From Flavobacterium litorale (GTDB lineage Bacteria; Bacteroidota; Bacteroidia; Flavobacteriales; Flavobacteriaceae): a stretch of DNA of 64,000 nucleotides. Made by a program: the position numbers and the translations under genes. Below the pieces are notes generated by a model. The model saw nothing but the letters and a program-made list of their open reading frames with translations. It searched no databases and was not told the origin of the DNA. Below, one piece after another: positions 9,635 through 17,853 of this stretch; positions within the stretch are counted from its first letter, which is position 1; the number at the start of each line of letters is the position of its first letter. The DNA lies in assembly GCF_019613795.1 (NCBI RefSeq), contig NZ_CP080429.1:2096501-2160500 (forward strand), read 5' to 3'.

Positions 9635-10816
9635 TTATCTCCATTTTTTAATGGGATACGAGCCAAACTCGGGAGCTAACTTGTAAACACCATACGGTTT
9701 TTTAGAAAACTTGTTGGATAAAGCTATAATAGCAACAGTATCCTTTTTTAAGGTTATGTAGGACGAAGTATTACCATGCCACCAACCATTATGGTAAGCC
9801 ATTTTTTCTCCACTCTTCCATTCGTTTAGTCGAATGCCCAAACCATAGTTTTTAATACCGCGTCTTTCGTAACTATACCCTTTATAAATCTGTTCTGTTA
9901 ATTCGGGGCTTAAAAAATCGTCAGAATACGTAGCAAGATCAAATTTTAATAAATCGCGCGGTGTAGAATAAATGTTCTTATCGCCGTATATATTATCTAA
10001 AAAATCAAAATCGTAAAGTACATTATTCCCTTTGTATGACATACTAGCAGACTCTTTATGCTTATCATAATCAAAAACATAGGTATCGTTCATGCCCAAC
10101 GGCTTAAACAAAATCTCCTGCATAGCATCCCTGTAATTCATTCCTGTAAGTTTCTCAATAACAAGTGCTAGCATAGCATAATTGGTGTTACAATAGCCAA
10201 ATTTTCTGTCAGGACGGAAATACAAATCTATTTTGTGCGTTGCCATCAAATCCAAAATATCTTTGTTGGTAAGCATGCTACCATCCCATATTTTTTCGTC
10301 GTAGGTAAAATATTCATACTTAGGTAAACCGCTACGGTGTGTAAGTAGCATTTTAACCGTTATGTTATCATACGGAAATGTTTTTAATACTGTATTTACT
10401 TTTTGGTCGAGTTGCAGTTTGCCCTCATCAATAAGTTTCAATACAACAGTAGCTGTAAGCACTTTACTAACCGATGCCACGTGCAATGCCGTCCGCGAAT
10501 CTATTTTTTGTTTTGTATTTTTATTGGCAAGTCCGCCGTAGCTTTCGTATAAAATTTCTCCATTTTTGGCAACCAAAAAACCACCGCTCAGGTCATTCCT
10601 GCGCCATGTTTTTTTAACAAAACGTTCAATTTTACTTATTTTCAGGTTTTTATAGGCAGTACTTACTTTGTTAAGTTTTGTTCTTAGCGGCGACAATCGA
10701 GGCATTGTATCTACAACCTTTGCCGCAGGTATATGCTCGGCAAACATTGGTTTTTCCTCCTTACAAGAGAATAAAAGTACTATAAATATGTAGGGTAATA
10801 TTTTCGTAAACTTCAT
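9635..10816 (-). CDS. serine beta-lactamase / DD-peptidase family lipoprotein
   Basis: A class C beta-lactamase-like hydrolase of 393 residues. The N-terminus is a lipoprotein signal with lipobox LLFSC (Cys18). The nucleophile motif SxxK is S115-V-S-K118 in HVASVSKVLTAT. The tyrosine motif is YCNTNY, and the third element is the HNGWWHG segment, in place of the KTG box. Members of this family range from true beta-lactamases to D-amino-acid amidases and esterases, so antibiotic resistance should not be assumed. It faces the periplasm. It is convergent with the upstream small gene and divergent from menB. Confidence 0.88.
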   Translation of the reverse strand: MKFTKILPYIFIVLLFSCKEEKPMFAEHIPAAKVVDTMPRLSPLRTKLNKVSTAYKNLKISKIERFVKKTWRRNDLSGGFLVAKNGEILYESYGGLANKNTKQKIDSRTALHVASVSKVLTATVVLKLIDEGKLQLDQKVNTVLKTFPYDNITVKMLLTHRSGLPKYEYFTYDEKIWDGSMLTNKDILDLMATHKIDLYFRPDRKFGYCNTNYAMLALVIEKLTGMNYRDAMQEILFKPLGMNDTYVFDYDKHKESASMSYKGNNVLYDFDFLDNIYGDKNIYSTPRDLLKFDLATYSDDFLSPELTEQIYKGYSYERRGIKNYGLGIRLNEWKSGEKMAYHNGWWHGNTSSYITLKKDTVAIIALSNKFSKKPYGVYKLAPEFGSYPIKKWR

Positions 10817-10838
10817 TATATAATAATATACAAAGTCG

Positions 10839-10846
10839 CAAATATA
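10839..10846 (-). promoter_or_regulatory. candidate -7 element for the beta-lactamase-type gene
   Basis: On the minus strand the sequence reads TATATTTG, an exact TAnnTTTG match 22 nt upstream of the ATG at 10816. The -33 element was not convincing. Confidence 0.4.
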
Positions 10847-11029
10847 ACTAACTCAGTCTTTTCTGACGGACTTTTTTTCAAGGTTTAACAATTTAAAGCG
10901 TAAATAACGAACTTACTTTGTAGTAATCTTTTGAATAAAAGAGCATTATACCATCTAAAATTTCATTGTGCTTATTTTTATTGAGGTATCCGAAAAATGG
11001 CTTATTTTTACAATAAATTAGCAATAACC

Positions 11030-11872
11030 ATGAGTACAATTAATTGGAAAACCGTAAAAGAATTTGAAGATATAACCTATAAAAAATCCAATGGTGTAGC
11101 CCGTATTGCATTTAACCGCCCCGATGTACGTAATGCATTCCGCCCAAAAACAACAAGCGAACTTTTTGAGGCTTTTTTAGATGCCCGCGAAGATACTTCT
11201 ATTGGTGTAGTATTGCTTTCTGCCGAAGGACCATCCTCTAAAGATGGCGTATATTCCTTTTGTAGTGGTGGCGACCAAAAAGCACGAGGCGACCAAGGTT
11301 ATGTAGGAGATGACGGTATGCACCGCCTTAATATATTAGAGGTACAACGCCTTATTAGGTTTATGCCCAAAGTAGTTATTGCTGTAGTGCCAGGTTGGGC
11401 AGTAGGTGGGGGGCATAGCCTCCATGTAGTGTGCGACCTTACATTAGCCAGTAAGGAACATGCTATATTTAAACAAACCGATGCTGATGTTACCAGTTTT
11501 GATGGTGGATATGGCTCGGCATACCTTGCTAAAATGGTAGGACAAAAGCGGGCTAGAGAGATTTTCTTTTTAGGAAGAAATTATTCGGCACAAGATGCCT
11601 ACGAGATGGGTATGGTTAATGCTGTTATACCACATGCACAATTAGAAGAAACTGCTTACCAATGGGCACAGGAAATACTAGAGAAATCGCCTACCTCGAT
11701 AAAAATGCTAAAATTTGCCTTTAACGCTACTGACGATGGTATGGTAGGGCAACAAGTATTTGCAGGCGAAGCTACCCGACTTACTTATATGACTGAGGAG
11801 GCGAAAGAGGGGCGTGATGCCTTTTTAGAAAAAAGAAAGCCCAATTTTAAAAATATTAAATGGATACCGTAA
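11030..11872 (+). CDS. menB: 1,4-dihydroxy-2-naphthoyl-CoA synthase MenB
   Basis: A crotonase-fold enzyme that closes the second ring of the naphthoquinone from o-succinylbenzoyl-CoA. The start is taken at ATG 11030 (MSTINWKTVKEF), because the 11-residue extension from 10997 does not look like family sequence. It has the CoA-binding and oxyanion-hole segments FCSGGDQKARG and WAVGGGHSLHVVCDL. The segment FKQTDADVTSFDGGYGSAY carries Asp where bicarbonate-dependent type I enzymes have Gly, so this is a type II, bicarbonate-independent MenB like the mycobacterial one. The last 13 nt overlap the start of the next gene, which indicates an operon continuing through menA. Confidence 0.95.
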   Translation: MSTINWKTVKEFEDITYKKSNGVARIAFNRPDVRNAFRPKTTSELFEAFLDAREDTSIGVVLLSAEGPSSKDGVYSFCSGGDQKARGDQGYVGDDGMHRLNILEVQRLIRFMPKVVIAVVPGWAVGGGHSLHVVCDLTLASKEHAIFKQTDADVTSFDGGYGSAYLAKMVGQKRAREIFFLGRNYSAQDAYEMGMVNAVIPHAQLEETAYQWAQEILEKSPTSIKMLKFAFNATDDGMVGQQVFAGEATRLTYMTEEAKEGRDAFLEKRKPNFKNIKWIP

Positions 11873-12420
11873 CGAATAACAGTAACGATACGAGAGAGGG
11901 ATATGTAAATAGTTCTATAGATACGCTTACGCTACCTAAGTTCGAAACGGTGGAATTCTCCCCATTACAGTCAGCTTATTATAAAATAATGCTGTTTAAT
12001 GTTGGTATTGTTCATTTGCTATTGGCTATAGGGTTGGGTTGTGCACTGTATTTTATAAAAAATGTACAACCATATTGGTATGTACTAGTTGCTTTTATAG
12101 TAGTTACGCTAGCAGTATCGTTAATAATTTCTAGAATTAGTTTTAAAAAGCGTGGTTTCGCGTTTAGAACGCACGACGTTATATACCGCAGAGGCGTATT
12201 GGCTGTTAGCACCATAATAATTCCGTATAACAGAATACAACACGTTGCATTGCACGAGGGCTTGCTATCGCGTAAGCTAGGGCTTGCCACGATAGAGGTA
12301 TTTACAGCAGGTGGCAATAGCAGCGATGTAGAAATACCTGGTATAGCAAAAGAACATGCCGAAAAAATAAAGCAGCTTTTAGTAGGCAAAATAGTAAAGG
12401 AGCAAGCTAATGAAGCCTAG
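11860..12420 (+). CDS. PH domain-containing membrane protein (YdbS-like)
   Basis: A 186-residue protein with two membrane helices (about residues 48-68 and 75-93) followed by one bacterial PH domain (bPH2, DUF304). The domain shows the pattern GFAFRTHDVIYRRGVLA then IIPYNRIQHVALHEG and LATIEVFTAGG. Proteins of this type form pairs with the larger YdbT-like protein; their biochemical role is not settled. The gene overlaps menB by 13 nt upstream and the next PH gene by 11 nt downstream, so it is translationally coupled inside the menaquinone operon. Confidence 0.85.
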   Translation: MDTVTNNSNDTREGYVNSSIDTLTLPKFETVEFSPLQSAYYKIMLFNVGIVHLLLAIGLGCALYFIKNVQPYWYVLVAFIVVTLAVSLIISRISFKKRGFAFRTHDVIYRRGVLAVSTIIIPYNRIQHVALHEGLLSRKLGLATIEVFTAGGNSSDVEIPGIAKEHAEKIKQLLVGKIVKEQANEA

Positions 12421-13897
12421 TTTTAATACACCCCAAAGGCAATCGTTAGTTGGTGTAGTGGTAATGTTTACCGATACGCTGCAAAAATCGGTACGGGCAC
12501 TTTGGCCTGTATTACTACTATGGGCATTTCGTTTTAACGAAATAAACAAACTACACCTTACATTAGGCATTACCATAATAGTATTGGTGTTGGGTGTAAT
12601 AGCCTATTTAAAATACCACCATTTTACTTTTTTTTTAGATGAAGATAACGACGAGTTTGTAATTAAAGAAGGTATTTTTAATAAAACGCGTACAGCCATT
12701 CCTTTAGATAAAATTCAGCAAGTAAACATAAATCAATCCCTTATACAAAGGCTTATAGGTGTACACGCCTTAGAAGTAGATACTGCGGGGAGTAGCAAAA
12801 AGGAAGTTGCCATAAAAGCAATTTCGCACAATTTAGCCCTTGCCTTAAAAGAGCGCTTGTTACAATCGGATAAAACTAAAATAAGTACTGATATTGCTGA
12901 AAGTACTGTAAATGATGAGAAAGAGCCTTTTATAGCAATAAGCTTTGTGAGCCTCCTAAAAACAGGTATAACATCTAATTACGCCCGAAGTTTTGCACTA
13001 CTCTTGGCTTTTACAATAACAGTTTTTCAGAATGTAGAAGAATATCTTGATGAGTATACGGTTAGTGAATACATTACAACCGAAGTACTACTTCGGTTTA
13101 CAACATTTATAGTAATAGGTATAATTGTACTTATTTTACTCATTAACCTCGTACGAACCATATTTAAATTTTTCGATTACAAAATTGCGCAACAACAAAA
13201 TGCCTTATTACTTTCGTATGGATTGCTAAACACGCGCAATACCATTATACGCCCAGAGCGGGTACAAATGGTTATGGTAAGGCGAAATTATTTTCAGAAA
13301 AAGATTGATATACAGGATATAAAAATCAAGCAAACCTCAAATTCCGATGCTGCGAGTAAAGAACAGCAAAAATCGGCTATTGAAATTCCAGGGTGTAGTA
13401 CATCCGAAAAAGATATATTGCTGCAATTTTTATTAGATAAAGTACCCGAACGTGGTGTGGCGTTAAAACCCAATATCAGAAAAATAATAGTACAAGTAGC
13501 ATTCTTTTTAGGGATACCATTATCTATTTTCTTCTTCCTAGCCTACTTCGAGAATAATATGCTCTATAATTATAGTAGTTACGTATTGGCATACGTACTT
13601 TTTGTTATTGCCTTGATTTATTTCTCGTTTAAAAATACTAGGTTATTTGTAAACAACGATTTCATTATAAAACAAAGCGGTGCTTGGGATGTAGATAACG
13701 AGTTTTTAGCACCCCACAAAATACAGGCAATAAAACTAAAGCAATATTTTTGGCATAAAAAAGCCAATATAGGTACCGTAACACTATATACCGCAGGCGG
13801 TGCACTTGCTTTTGAGTTGGCAGATTATACTCGGCTTAAACAATTAGTTAATTACTGGACGTATCAGGTAGAAACCACAAATAAAAACTGGATGTAA
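12410..13897 (+). CDS. PH domain-containing membrane protein (YdbT-like)
   Basis: A 495-residue partner of the preceding protein, with three bPH2/DUF304 repeats. Each has a hydrophobic helical hairpin followed by a beta-domain with the motif 'I.P..KIQ/ERVQ'. The first shows IPLDKIQQVNINQSL, the second IRPERVQMVMV and the third LAPHKIQAIKLKQYF, with VDTAGSS and LYTAGGA as the echoed strand motif. It is an integral membrane protein with about six helices. Its stop codon shares one base with the menA start (TAATG). The tight overlap with menA suggests a link to membrane lipid or quinone metabolism, but this is inference. Confidence 0.85.
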   Translation: MKPSFNTPQRQSLVGVVVMFTDTLQKSVRALWPVLLLWAFRFNEINKLHLTLGITIIVLVLGVIAYLKYHHFTFFLDEDNDEFVIKEGIFNKTRTAIPLDKIQQVNINQSLIQRLIGVHALEVDTAGSSKKEVAIKAISHNLALALKERLLQSDKTKISTDIAESTVNDEKEPFIAISFVSLLKTGITSNYARSFALLLAFTITVFQNVEEYLDEYTVSEYITTEVLLRFTTFIVIGIIVLILLINLVRTIFKFFDYKIAQQQNALLLSYGLLNTRNTIIRPERVQMVMVRRNYFQKKIDIQDIKIKQTSNSDAASKEQQKSAIEIPGCSTSEKDILLQFLLDKVPERGVALKPNIRKIIVQVAFFLGIPLSIFFFLAYFENNMLYNYSSYVLAYVLFVIALIYFSFKNTRLFVNNDFIIKQSGAWDVDNEFLAPHKIQAIKLKQYFWHKKANIGTVTLYTAGGALAFELADYTRLKQLVNYWTYQVETTNKNWM

Positions 13898-14799
13898 TGG
13901 CAACAATAAAAGCGTGGTTAAGTGCAGCACGGCTCCGAACCTTACCACTTTCGGTATCAGGAATATTAGTGGGGAGCTTTTATGCTTTTTCGCAAGGTAT
14001 GGTAAATTGGTGGATACTATCGTTTGCATTACTTACTACCTTAGGGCTACAAGTGCTATCTAACTTTGCTAACGATTATGGCGATGGTGTAAAGGGAACC
14101 GATAACGAAAACCGAATTGGTCCGCAACGCGCCATACAAAGTGGTGCCATAACCGTTGCAGCCATGAAAAAAGGGATTATACTAACAGCCATACTCACAC
14201 TATTTACTGCCATAACACTAATTTACCTCTCTTTTAGTAAAGAAAATTTTGGGTACTCATTGCTGTTTTTCTTCTTAGGCTTGGCAGCTATAATCGCAGC
14301 CATAAAATACACAGTAGGTAATTCAGCCTACGGTTACAGGGGGTTGGGCGATTTATTTGTGTTTCTATTCTTTGGCTTAGTAAGTGTATTGGGTTGCTAT
14401 TTTTTATTTTCGAAAACATTAGATTACTTTATTGTGCTACCCGCCATAGCTATAGGTTTACTTAGTGTAGCAGTGCTCAATCTAAACAATATGCGCGACC
14501 AAGTATCCGACGCTATATCGGGTAAAAATACTTTAGTAGTAAAACTAGGAGCCGAAAAAGCAAAAGTTTACCATTACCTGTTATTAATAATTGCTTTGTT
14601 TTTGGTATTGGTTTTTGCCGTACTCAAAAAATTTCAGGTACAACAGTACTTATTTTTAATAGCTTACATACCTTTACTGTTACACTTAAAAACAGTAGTA
14701 AATAACAAAATACCTAAAGCATTAGACCCTGAGTTGAAAAAAGTGGCATTAAGTACCTTTTTGCTCTCGGTACTTTTGTGTATTGCATTACAATTATAG
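13897..14799 (+). CDS. menA: 1,4-dihydroxy-2-naphthoate polyprenyltransferase MenA
   Basis: A UbiA-superfamily integral membrane enzyme that prenylates and decarboxylates 1,4-dihydroxy-2-naphthoate to give demethylmenaquinone. It has 300 residues and about eight or nine membrane helices. The first Asp-rich prenyl-diphosphate site is NDYGDGVKGTDNENRIGP. The second is NNMRDQVSDAISGKNTL. MenA-specific features include the start LSAARLRTLPLSVSGILVG. The ATG overlaps the stop of the PH-domain gene by one base, so it belongs to the menB-PH-PH-menA transcript. Confidence 0.94.
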   Translation: MATIKAWLSAARLRTLPLSVSGILVGSFYAFSQGMVNWWILSFALLTTLGLQVLSNFANDYGDGVKGTDNENRIGPQRAIQSGAITVAAMKKGIILTAILTLFTAITLIYLSFSKENFGYSLLFFFLGLAAIIAAIKYTVGNSAYGYRGLGDLFVFLFFGLVSVLGCYFLFSKTLDYFIVLPAIAIGLLSVAVLNLNNMRDQVSDAISGKNTLVVKLGAEKAKVYHYLLLIIALFLVLVFAVLKKFQVQQYLFLIAYIPLLLHLKTVVNNKIPKALDPELKKVALSTFLLSVLLCIALQL

Positions 14800-14828
14800 T
14801 ATAGATAGTTAACCAAAAATAGAACGAT

Positions 14829-15506
14829 ATGAAAATTACATTTTACGGACACGCCAGTCTTGGTATAACAATAGGCGATACTAACATAATAGTAGATCCT
14901 TACATTACGGCTAACGAAAAAGCAAAACATATTGATATTAATCAGCTTAAAGCAGACTATATACTAATTACCCATGCACATGCTGATCATGTTTTGGATG
15001 TAGAAGCTATTGCCAAAAATACAGGTGCAACCATAGTATCTAACTACGAAATAGCAAATTATTACGAAAATAAAGGTTTTAACACGCACCCTATGAACCA
15101 TGGTGGTAGTTGGGATTTTGATTTTGGTATTGTAAAATACGTTACCGCTATACACTCTAGTGTTTTTCCAGACGGTACCTATGGCGGTAACCCTGGTGGT
15201 TTTGTTATAGAAGGTGAACGTAAAAACATATACATAGCGGGCGATACAGCTTTAACATATGATATGAAGTTAATACCGTTACGCACAAAACTCGACCTTG
15301 CAATACTGCCTATTGGAAGTAACTTTACCATGGATGTAGAGGACGCAGTTGTAGCTTCTGATTTTATAGAATGCGATAAAATACTAGGATGCCATTATGA
15401 TACATTTGGTTATATAGAAATAGACCACGAAGCTGCCAAAAAGAAGTTTTACGATAATAATAAAGATTTGATGCTGTTGGATATTGGAGGCTCAATAGAG
15501 CTATAA
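14829..15506 (+). CDS. UPF0173-type metal-dependent hydrolase
   Basis: A 225-residue metallo-beta-lactamase-fold protein. The metal site begins with HAHADHVLD (HxHxDH) near residue 48. Further ligands are likely in YIAGDTAL (Asp) and at the late His in DKILGCHYDTFG. The family start, MKITFYGHASLGI, is characteristic. The reaction is unknown. It lies 29 nt after menA and 38 nt before menC, so co-transcription with both is likely, and a role in quinone metabolism is possible but unproven. Confidence 0.88.
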   Translation: MKITFYGHASLGITIGDTNIIVDPYITANEKAKHIDINQLKADYILITHAHADHVLDVEAIAKNTGATIVSNYEIANYYENKGFNTHPMNHGGSWDFDFGIVKYVTAIHSSVFPDGTYGGNPGGFVIEGERKNIYIAGDTALTYDMKLIPLRTKLDLAILPIGSNFTMDVEDAVVASDFIECDKILGCHYDTFGYIEIDHEAAKKKFYDNNKDLMLLDIGGSIEL

Positions 15507-15544
15507 TATGCATTACTGTTTTTGGTACTCTTAACCTAAATTTT

Positions 15545-16582
15545 ATGTTAACGGCAAATTATAAAAAATACGTACTCAATTTTAAGCGTCCCAGCGGAAC
15601 ATCTCGCGGTGTTTTAACCGAAAAAGAAACATGGTTTATTATACTCGAACACGATGGTAAACGTGGGATAGGGGAGTGTGGTATATTACGTACTTTGAGT
15701 ATTGACGACCGACCTGATTATAAAGAAAAATTACGTTGGGTTTGTCAAAACATACACCTAGGCGAAGAACAATTATGGAACGAATTAACTGAATTTCCAT
15801 CCATACAATTTGGTGTAGAAATGGCTTTTAGGTCACTAAATAGCCAGTCACCTTTTCTGTTATTCCCCTCCGATTTTACATCAGGCACTAAAAATATTCC
15901 AATAAATGGTTTGGTCTGGATGGGCGATGAGCCCTTTATGAAGCAACAAATTAAGGAGAAACTAGCACAAGGTTTTAACTGCATAAAATTAAAAATTGGA
16001 GCTATAGATTTTCAGAAAGAACTCGATTTGTTGGCTTTTATGAGAGCTAATTTTGATGCTAAAACTATAGAAATTCGTGTAGATGCTAACGGTGCTTTCA
16101 TTGCAAATGAAGCTTTAATTAAGTTGAATCAATTATCTGAATTTGAAATACATAGTATTGAGCAGCCTATTCAAAAAAATCAGACTGACAGTATGACAGA
16201 ACTATGTTTGAACACTCCAATTCCTATTGCTTTGGATGAAGAACTCATTGGTGTGTTTGGAACTGAAAATAAAAGAATATTACTAGAAAAAATAAAACCA
16301 CATTACGTTATTTTAAAGCCTAGTTTAGTAGGTGGTTTTCGTGGCACACAAGAGTGGATAACCGCTGCCGAAGCATTAGGCATTGGTTGGTGGGTAACAT
16401 CGGCGTTGGAGAGTAACGTAGGTTTAAACGCTATTGCACAATGGACATTTATGCAGCATAACCCAATGCCACAGGGTTTGGGTACAGGAGGATTATACAC
16501 CAATAATTTTGATGCTCCGCTCGAGGTTATAAATGGTACATTGCATTACAACAAAAACATGGCTTGGCATGTTGATTTGTAA
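15545..16582 (+). CDS. menC: o-succinylbenzoate synthase MenC
   Basis: An enolase-superfamily enzyme that dehydrates SHCHC to o-succinylbenzoate in menaquinone synthesis. It has 345 residues with a capping domain and a TIM barrel. Catalytic residues can be placed: the KxK pair in CIKLKIGAID, metal ligands Asp in RVDANGAF, Glu in HSIEQPI and Asp in ALDEELIG, and the second-side Lys in YVILKPSLVGG. It is the last menaquinone gene in the run. The o-succinylbenzoate-CoA ligase gene menE, expected close by, does not follow it. Confidence 0.93.
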   Translation: MLTANYKKYVLNFKRPSGTSRGVLTEKETWFIILEHDGKRGIGECGILRTLSIDDRPDYKEKLRWVCQNIHLGEEQLWNELTEFPSIQFGVEMAFRSLNSQSPFLLFPSDFTSGTKNIPINGLVWMGDEPFMKQQIKEKLAQGFNCIKLKIGAIDFQKELDLLAFMRANFDAKTIEIRVDANGAFIANEALIKLNQLSEFEIHSIEQPIQKNQTDSMTELCLNTPIPIALDEELIGVFGTENKRILLEKIKPHYVILKPSLVGGFRGTQEWITAAEALGIGWWVTSALESNVGLNAIAQWTFMQHNPMPQGLGTGGLYTNNFDAPLEVINGTLHYNKNMAWHVDL

Positions 16583-16739
16583 GTGTTAAATTATTAGTTT
16601 GTAAATACTAATTGTCGTAAATTTATACTGAGCTAAATTGTCAATTATTTAATATTCTATTATAGAATAATTAGCATATTAAACCATTTAGAGTTTGTAA
16701 TTTTAACCTGAGCTAAACAACAAACTAAATACAATTATT
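16583..16739. other. intergenic stretch after menC with a short repeated motif
   Basis: AT-rich and without an open gene. The motif CTGAGCTAAA occurs twice, at 16628-16637 and 16708-16717, each preceded by AGTTTGTAA at a variable distance. The second copy lies just before the small open frame at 16740. The motif could be a duplicated promoter or regulator site. No matching pair was noticed elsewhere in the window. Confidence 0.35.
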
Positions 16740-16937
16740 ATGGAAAGTATAATCTACTACGAAAGAGGTGTAAATGCGAGTGACGCGGTATCCTTTGAAC
16801 AAGCCGCTATCGAGTTTGATAAAGAAACTAAAAAGAATGAGGAGCTTTCTTGTAATCAATTACTTAAAAATATATTGAAAACAAATTTAAGCTTACTAAA
16901 GCTCAATCATATTAGTAACGTATTATCTTTTTACTAA
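16740..16937 (+). CDS. hypothetical small protein (65 aa)
   Basis: A small open frame starting MESIIYYERGVNASDAVSFEQ, acidic in the first half and ending in a hydrophobic tail. No family is recognised. It is likely to be real because it begins with a plausible amphipathic N-terminus, fills the gap between menC and a strong terminator, and ends 20 nt before that terminator. Its own short repeat-bearing leader (16583-16739) suggests separate expression from the men genes. Confidence 0.45.
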   Translation: MESIIYYERGVNASDAVSFEQAAIEFDKETKKNEELSCNQLLKNILKTNLSLLKLNHISNVLSFY

Positions 16938-16957
16938 ACACCACGCATACAATTACC

Positions 16958-17002
16958 AAAAAAGGTTCAAAGTGAGCGATTACCTCATTTTGAACCTTTT
17001 TT
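16958..17002. terminator. bidirectional intrinsic terminator
   Basis: Two 19-nt arms (16958-16976 and 16984-17002) pair with a single G-T wobble around a 7-nt loop, with A-runs on one side and T-runs on the other. It works in either direction: for the small plus-strand gene at 16740-16937 and for the minus-strand catabolic operon whose last gene ends at 17026. Confidence 0.85.
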
Positions 17003-17025
17003 CAATTTATAATAAAACTACAATA

Positions 17026-17778
17026 CTAGTACTTACCGCTAAGCAAAGCACCGCCCATAGGTATTTTAGTATGTAAGTTTAGCTTTTTTAACATCTCATA
17101 TGTAGTACAAACCGCAGCAGAGGTTACTGGTATGCCAATTTCTTTTTCTATGGCATCTATAGCTTCTAACGATGGCATTTGTACACAGGCAGAAGCTACC
17201 AGTACATCTACGCCTTCCAAATTTAATCTTTTATAGATATCAAGCAAATTCATCGGGTTTTGCGCTGCTACTTCCAAATTATCAGGTATTTCCAATGCTA
17301 TGGAGTCAACCACTTCAAAACCCTGATGTTCTATATAATCAACCACCAATTGCGTAAGCGGTTTCATGTAGGGTGTAATAACCGCTACTTTTTTAGCGCC
17401 TAAAACATCCAGTCCGTTAATTAAGGCACCTGCACTGGTTACAATAGGGGCAGGGGCATCGTTTTTAACGGTTTGTTCGTACAAATTGGTTTCTGACACA
17501 CAGTGGTAACCGCGCCCCATGCTCATAATAGCTACTAGGCAGGCATAGCCCATCACATCTACCTGTGCGTCAGATAATTCTAAAGCACACTTTAGGCTTT
17601 CGGCATCCATAGCTTCCAATTCTTCTTTAGTTACCTTTTTCATGCGCATTCGGCTCGAATGGAACGTAAACCTCTCAGGCGCTATGGTTTCGCGCGAGCG
17701 GAACAATGCGGGTATCTCCGTTTCCATCGTAATATTGGAGCTGGGTACTATTTGCCCTATTCTGTATTTCTTAGACAT
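17026..17778 (-). CDS. maleate cis-trans isomerase family protein
   Basis: An Asp/Glu-racemase-fold enzyme of 250 residues matching the maleate isomerase (MaiA/NicE) pattern along its whole length. It opens with GQIVPSSNITMETEIPAL and PERFTFHSSRMRMK. The two catalytic cysteines are Cys80 in VMGYACLVAIM and Cys198 in VASACVQMPSLEAI, the spacing found in characterised maleate isomerases. Known enzymes convert maleate to fumarate through a covalent succinyl-cysteine intermediate, without a thiol cofactor. It is the last gene of the catabolic operon, 75 nt downstream of the FAH-family gene. Here it would turn the C4 ring-cleavage product into fumarate. A less likely option is that it isomerises maleylpyruvate directly. 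Confidence 0.9.
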   Translation of the reverse strand: MSKKYRIGQIVPSSNITMETEIPALFRSRETIAPERFTFHSSRMRMKKVTKEELEAMDAESLKCALELSDAQVDVMGYACLVAIMSMGRGYHCVSETNLYEQTVKNDAPAPIVTSAGALINGLDVLGAKKVAVITPYMKPLTQLVVDYIEHQGFEVVDSIALEIPDNLEVAAQNPMNLLDIYKRLNLEGVDVLVASACVQMPSLEAIDAIEKEIGIPVTSAAVCTTYEMLKKLNLHTKIPMGGALLSGKY

Positions 17779-17853
17779 TATAATGCTTATTTGATAATTT
17801 GTTTATTTAATCTATATGTAACCGTGATAACTGCGACTAACTGCAAACCAATA

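Noticed and set aside
9635..10816. Antibiotic-resistance beta-lactamase
   Set aside because: The fold is right, but the family includes many peptidases and esterases, and a KTG box is not evident, so resistance is not claimed.
10997..11029. Longer start for menB
   Set aside because: The extra 11 residues do not look like MenB, and the MSTINW start is the usual form.
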